Source: Acidisarcina polymorpha (GTDB lineage Bacteria; Acidobacteriota; Terriglobia; Terriglobales; Acidobacteriaceae). From it: a stretch of DNA of 64,000 nucleotides. The notes under the pieces are model-generated. The model made no database searches and was not told the DNA's origin. It saw nothing but the letters and a program-made list of their open reading frames with translations. The DNA lies in NCBI RefSeq assembly GCF_003330725.1, contig NZ_CP030840.1:5704001-5768000 (forward strand), written 5' to 3'. Each line of letters begins with the position of its first letter. Positions within the stretch are counted from its first letter, which is position 1. The translations under genes were made by a program, and so were the position numbers. Below, in pieces: positions 60,662-64,000 of this stretch.

Positions 60662-61213
60662 TTATGGCGCAGACGATTCCTGCACTTTGACGACGAAGTA
60701 GAGAATGGTCGCTCCCTTTTCGAGCGTCATCCGGTGCGGCTCCCCCGCGGGAATGTGGACGATATCACCCGCATGAAGCGCGCGCTCTTGATAGTTTTCA
60801 AGAGCTGGGCCCTTTTCCTCTCCAGGGGAAACGGTTGTCGTTGGAGCGACCATTCTTCCGCCACTCTGAAGACTAGCCGAGCCGCGAATGATGATGAAAA
60901 CATCTGCAAGTTTTTCATGCACCTCAGCCTGACCACTTCGATCGCGGTACGCGAGCATCGTGTAGTGGCCTGGATAATGGGCCAGGATTTCACTCGAAAT
61001 ACCGCTTGCCGCTGCCTCTGACGCTAAGGCAGATTCCTTCTGACGCAATTGTTCCGGGGTGTAGGAATCCACATTGAACGAACCTGTCGCGGGCGATGCG
61101 TCGGCTTTGGCGTTCTGCGCGATAAGGTGAGGTGTAATCAGGAGGCACAGGCAGGCCACGACTGGCGTCGTGAGATTGCGGAATCGTTCTGTCTTCATGC
61201 CTACTAATCTCAT
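60662..61213 (-). CDS. Exported cupin-domain protein
   Basis: 183 residues (a start five codons in, at 61198, is also possible). An N-terminal signal (TTPVVACLCLLITPHLIAQ) is followed by a cupin: motif 1 is around RSGQAEVHEKLADVFIIIRG and motif 2 is HAGDIVHIPAGEPHRMTL, giving His and Glu residues suited to metal binding. Its function is unknown. It is downstream of kdgK and eda on the same strand, 79 bp after eda, so it may take part in sugar-acid use, for example as a periplasmic accessory. Similar stand-alone exported cupins are seen in acidobacteria. Confidence 0.78.
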   Translation of the reverse strand: MRLVGMKTERFRNLTTPVVACLCLLITPHLIAQNAKADASPATGSFNVDSYTPEQLRQKESALASEAAASGISSEILAHYPGHYTMLAYRDRSGQAEVHEKLADVFIIIRGSASLQSGGRMVAPTTTVSPGEEKGPALENYQERALHAGDIVHIPAGEPHRMTLEKGATILYFVVKVQESSAP

Positions 61214-61291
61214 CTGCCGAGCCGTTCGCCGTCAAACGCGGGAATACTTTTGCTGCCGCTGTATCTACCTAATGCAGGAAGCTACAGGCCA

Positions 61292-61945
61292 CTAGCGCTT
61301 GGCGGCGCGATGGTTTTCGACAGCAGCTCGATATTGTCGCGCTACCTCAGTAATTTTGTCATGGTCGCCTCTGCGGGCTGCGTGGACATCGGCCAGGTCG
61401 GCGCCTACACCCAAGGCAAATGCTCCAGCGTTCAGGAATTCATGCGCGCTCGCGACGGAGATACCACCAGTGGGGATCATCCGCACCTGCGGCAACGGAG
61501 CCTTGAGCGACTGAATGTATCTCGCGCCTCCCATAGCGCTGCAAGGGAAGATCTTGACCGCTGAAGCGCCGGATTGCCAGGCGCGGACCACTTCGGTTGG
61601 CGTCAATGCACCGGGAAAGCAGGGAACTCCGTAGCGATGGCAGAGCTCCACCGTGGCCGCGTCGAAAGCGGGGCTCACCACAAACCGGGCGCCGGCAGAG
61701 ATGCAGGCCCGGGCGGTCTCGGCATCGAGGACGGTGCCCGCTCCGATCAAGCCGCTGGAGTCTGCACGTTCCAGCTCTTTTAATACGTCAAGCGCATTCG
61801 GCACCGTCATGGTGATCTCGAACACCGTGATGCCGCCGGCCTCGATGGCGTGCACCAGCGCCAACGCCTCCTCGAAGCTGCTGCCGCGAATTACGGGAAT
61901 CACGCCACATTGTTCTATCTGGATGAGTATGTCTTCCCTGGTCAT
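61292..61945 (-). CDS. eda: 2-dehydro-3-deoxyphosphogluconate aldolase (KDPG aldolase)
   Basis: 217 residues. It splits KDPG into pyruvate and glyceraldehyde 3-phosphate. Seen: the N-terminal GVIPVIRGSS, EITMTVPNAL with the catalytic glutamate, IGAGTVLDAETA, and the Schiff-base lysine in ASAVKIFPCSAMGG; PTGGISV closes the barrel. AAAGGA lies 5-6 nt before the ATG. kdgK is 10 bp upstream on the same strand, so KDG is phosphorylated by one product and cleaved by the next: a classical hexuronate/pectin catabolic end-route. Confidence 0.95.
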   Translation of the reverse strand: MTREDILIQIEQCGVIPVIRGSSFEEALALVHAIEAGGITVFEITMTVPNALDVLKELERADSSGLIGAGTVLDAETARACISAGARFVVSPAFDAATVELCHRYGVPCFPGALTPTEVVRAWQSGASAVKIFPCSAMGGARYIQSLKAPLPQVRMIPTGGISVASAHEFLNAGAFALGVGADLADVHAARRGDHDKITEVARQYRAAVENHRAAKR

Positions 61946-61955
61946 GAATGTCCTT

Positions 61956-63071
61956 TCAGCGAATCATCGTGGCAGCGCCGCACTCCATGAGCCGTTCGAC
62001 GTCCGCGAGCGTCGCCATAGAGTTATCCCCCGGCGTGGTCATGCAGAGCGCGCCATGAGCGACGCCACAGTCGAGCGCCCATGCGAGCGGCTTTCGATTC
62101 ATGATCCCGTAGATGAGGCCGGCGACGAATCCATCTCCGCCGCCAATCCGGTCGAGAATGGCAACATCGTTGTAGTGTCTCGAGCCCGCATAGTCCCCGT
62201 CATAATAGGCGAAGGCGCTCCAGTCATGGAGCGAGGCGTGATGGACGTGGCGGAAGGTGGCTGCCAGCAATTTCAGTTGAGGAAACTCCGACCGCGCCTT
62301 ATCGAGGACCGCGACGAATCGTTCGGCGTCGGGTGCGGGATAGCTCCTGTATTCACTCGGCTCGTCGCTCAGGAAGGCGAAATGCCCTTCGTTGCCAATC
62401 ACTACATCCATCAATGGGGCAAGTTTTCTTATCAGCGCTCTGGCGCCCTCGACACCACCCTTATCGCGCCAGAGAGATGCCCGGTAATTCAGATCGAAGG
62501 ACACCATCACCCCGTGACGGTGAGCTGCCCGCATGGCTTCTTCAGTTACCAGGGCAGCTTCTGGAGAGAGCGCCGCATAGACTCCGCCGGTATGGAACCA
62601 CCGCACTCCCTCGTCGCCGAAGAGCCGGTCCCAGTCGATGTCCCCAGGCTTCAACTGGGCGACCGCCGTGTGCCCGCGATCGTAGCATGCGCTACCTGGC
62701 CGCAAGCCGAAACCTCGTTCCGCGAAATACAACCCGTTCCGGACTGACTGGCCGATACTATCGAAAGAACGCCAGAGAATCTGCGAGGTGTCGACGCCGC
62801 CCTGGTTTATCAGGTCTTCAACAAGGCGCCCAACCTGGTTATCGACGAGCGCGGTACAGATCGTCGTGCGTTGGCCGAAGACCCGCTGCAAACCACGGAT
62901 GACGTTATATTCGCCGCCTCCCTCCCACACCGAAAAGCTTCGAGTCGTGGCGGTTCGTCCGTCGCCTGGGTCAAGACGCAGCATGACCTCTCCGAGCGCA
63001 GCTACATCCCACTTACACTCTCCGGCGGGCCGGCATTCCAACTGGCGGCTGACCTTGTTCTTCTCTTCCAT
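61956..63071 (-). CDS. kdgK: 2-keto-3-deoxygluconate kinase (PfkB family)
   Basis: 371 residues from the ATG at 63071 (a TTG immediately upstream is unlikely). It belongs to the ribokinase/PfkB fold. Seen: the N-terminal ALGEVMLRLDPGDG, EGGGEYNVIRGLQ with the substrate-binding glycines, and the C-terminal DRIGGGDGFVAGLIYG containing the catalytic aspartate (DGF, equal to GAGD of the family). VSFDLNYRASLWRD is characteristic of KDG kinases. It makes KDPG for the next gene, eda. The N-terminal ~20 residues (KNKVSRQLECRPAGECKWD) are an extension relative to average proteins. Confidence 0.9.
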   Translation of the reverse strand: MEEKNKVSRQLECRPAGECKWDVAALGEVMLRLDPGDGRTATTRSFSVWEGGGEYNVIRGLQRVFGQRTTICTALVDNQVGRLVEDLINQGGVDTSQILWRSFDSIGQSVRNGLYFAERGFGLRPGSACYDRGHTAVAQLKPGDIDWDRLFGDEGVRWFHTGGVYAALSPEAALVTEEAMRAAHRHGVMVSFDLNYRASLWRDKGGVEGARALIRKLAPLMDVVIGNEGHFAFLSDEPSEYRSYPAPDAERFVAVLDKARSEFPQLKLLAATFRHVHHASLHDWSAFAYYDGDYAGSRHYNDVAILDRIGGGDGFVAGLIYGIMNRKPLAWALDCGVAHGALCMTTPGDNSMATLADVERLMECGAATMIR

Positions 63072-63152
63072 CAATGTCTCTTACCTGAGCGAACGATCCC
63101 TGAAGACATTCGAGCCTTGCCTGACACGGCTGTGTCACAAATCAACTGTGGC

Positions 63153-63677
63153 CTACTTGGCGATGACGTCGATCGCCACTGGGATCGTCTTTGGTGGATA
63201 GCAGGACCTGGAATCGCAGGCCTGGTAGCGCAAGGAGGCCTGAAGAAGATATTGTCCGGCTGGAGCTGCGAGATGTGCGTGCAGGACGAACTCTCCGCTA
63301 TAGACGCTGAGCTTTTCGCTGGGTGCGAAGGCGAAGGCGTAGTCGGTGCCTGAGGGAAATTCGACGCCCGTAACCTTGAGGGCGTTCATCTCGACGACGG
63401 CGAGATTCGTAGGGATCAGGCTCTTTTCACGGGGAGTGTGAGAGTTGATATGAAGGCCGTCGGCGACGCGGAAGTGAAGATCGACCGGCGCTGGTTTACC
63501 GGCAGGAATCGAGACCTGTTCGGGAAAGAGAAAGGTCACCGATGACGGTGTGCCCCTAGAGGACTGGATCGCCTGATTTGCAGGTAAATCCTGGGCGCCG
63601 GCCGCTGCGCACCCAAGCAACAAGAGAACGGAAACCATGGTAGCGAGGTTCCGCCCCACTTTCGGCTGATGGCGCAC
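63153..63677 (-). CDS. DsbD N-terminal-domain-like periplasmic protein
   Basis: 174 residues starting with GTG at 63677 (GGAGG 10 nt upstream). A signal peptide (MVSVLLLLGCAAAGAQ) is followed by a beta-sandwich like the N-terminal domain of the disulfide reductase DsbD: VDLHFRVADGLHINSHTP, SLIPTNL, FAPSEKLSVYSGEF, and two cysteines in YQACDSRSCYPPKTIPV. In DsbD that domain passes electrons to periplasmic partners and is fused to membrane and thioredoxin domains; here it is free-standing. The TlpA-like thioredoxin gene lies 3 bp upstream, so the two are co-transcribed. A C-x4-C pair is the likely redox site. Confidence 0.82.
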   Translation of the reverse strand: MRHQPKVGRNLATMVSVLLLLGCAAAGAQDLPANQAIQSSRGTPSSVTFLFPEQVSIPAGKPAPVDLHFRVADGLHINSHTPREKSLIPTNLAVVEMNALKVTGVEFPSGTDYAFAFAPSEKLSVYSGEFVLHAHLAAPAGQYLLQASLRYQACDSRSCYPPKTIPVAIDVIAK

Positions 63678-63680
63678 GGC

Positions 63681-64000
63681 CTACTGGCCTCCGCCGGCGA
63701 GTGCCTTCTTGATGTTGGCTTCGATCTCGTCGCGGTCGGCGAGTCCTATGATCTGAGCAGTGACCACGCCGTTACGGTCGACATAGAAGGAATTAGGCAG
63801 GCCGTCCAGTCCTCCGTAAGGTTTGGAGATCGAGTCGCCTCCGAGCAGCACCGGATAGTCGACTCCGAGAGCAGTTGCTGACTTGACGACTCCCTCCTTG
63901 TAGGAGGCGAACGCTTTGGGATCGTCGTCGTAATTGTCGGATTCGATACCCAAAACCTCGAATCCCTGAGCTTTGTATTGGTCGCGTAACTTGACGATCC
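63681..64000 (-). CDS. TlpA-like redoxin, C-terminal part (5' end outside window)
   Basis: The frame is open to the end of the window; 106 C-terminal residues are visible, beginning IVKLRDQYKAQGFEVLGIES and including YPVLLGGDSISKPYGG, the cis-proline segment LPNSFYVDRNGVV and a final helix IEANIKKALAGGGQ. This is the latter part of an AhpC/TlpA-type thioredoxin fold, where the CxxC motif would lie just outside the window. It is probably exported. It is directly upstream of the DsbD-N-like gene, forming a redox pair. Confidence 0.85.
   Translation of the reverse strand, partial: IVKLRDQYKAQGFEVLGIESDNYDDDPKAFASYKEGVVKSATALGVDYPVLLGGDSISKPYGGLDGLPNSFYVDRNGVVTAQIIGLADRDEIEANIKKALAGGGQ

Noticed and set aside
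1-64000. CRISPR array, IS element, prophage or integrase
   Set aside because: No regularly spaced repeats, no transposase, integrase or phage structural genes were found; the two short tandem repeats have only two units each.

Overview
The window reads as a stretch of chromosome from an acidobacterium, probably of the Terriglobia/Acidobacteriaceae type. This is an inference. It rests on a very large Oar-like TonB receptor with an N-terminal carboxypeptidase-regulatory-like domain, many secreted glycan-handling enzymes, a decayed copy of a secreted protein type I associate with acidobacteria, and GC-rich tightly packed genes. No 16S gene is present, so the assignment is not proven. There is no phage, IS element, CRISPR array or plasmid function.

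Layout. 1-2586: end of gltB, gltD and tRNA-Ser(GCU). 2754-3911: manganese catalase with its terminator and a 20-bp tandem repeat upstream. 3912-15011: the most distinctive region, an oligosaccharide cassette. A three-gene plus-strand unit (52-aa charged protein, SAM methyltransferase, TPR/GT9-like protein) converges on an eight-gene minus-strand operon: a GH-A glycosidase-like protein that appears circularly permuted, two NDP-sugar epimerases, a B12-type radical SAM protein, a GT4 glycosyltransferase and three CgeB-like glycosyltransferases, nearly all overlapping by 4-16 bp. 15304-20317: a RecQ helicase with a PcrA/UvrD-like C-terminal module, an SDR, a zinc alcohol dehydrogenase and an SRPBCC protein. 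20705-25159: a 1484-residue CheB-CheR-PAS-histidine kinase-receiver fusion. 25280-31622: Tat-exported GH38-like enzyme, pyrF, rlpA, thiD, an XRE-cupin regulator and a nitroreductase. 31959-39813: carbohydrate porin, Crp/Fnr regulator, ABC exporter pair, CocE-type hydrolase and nicotinamidase.

40083-47682 is a glycan-use region: GlcNAc-kinase-like BadF ATPase, GH29 alpha-L-fucosidase, DeoR regulator, CutC and the TonB receptor. 48392-51562 is a pyrimidine nucleoside salvage operon (cdd-deoA-nupC) with an intrinsic terminator about 210 bp beyond it. 51822-60626 carries a DMT transporter, tilS, two unknown proteins, a pseudogene, ispD-ispF, a small membrane protein and gltX. 60662-64000 carries kdgK-eda-cupin (2-keto-3-deoxygluconate catabolism) and a DsbD-N-like / TlpA-like pair cut by the window end.

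The genes suggest a soil heterotroph that imports and breaks down plant or microbial glycans (fucose, amino sugars, uronates), recycles nucleosides, and builds a specialised envelope or secreted oligosaccharide. The cassette next to the manganese catalase is the best candidate for an undescribed system. Its product and role cannot be read from sequence alone.
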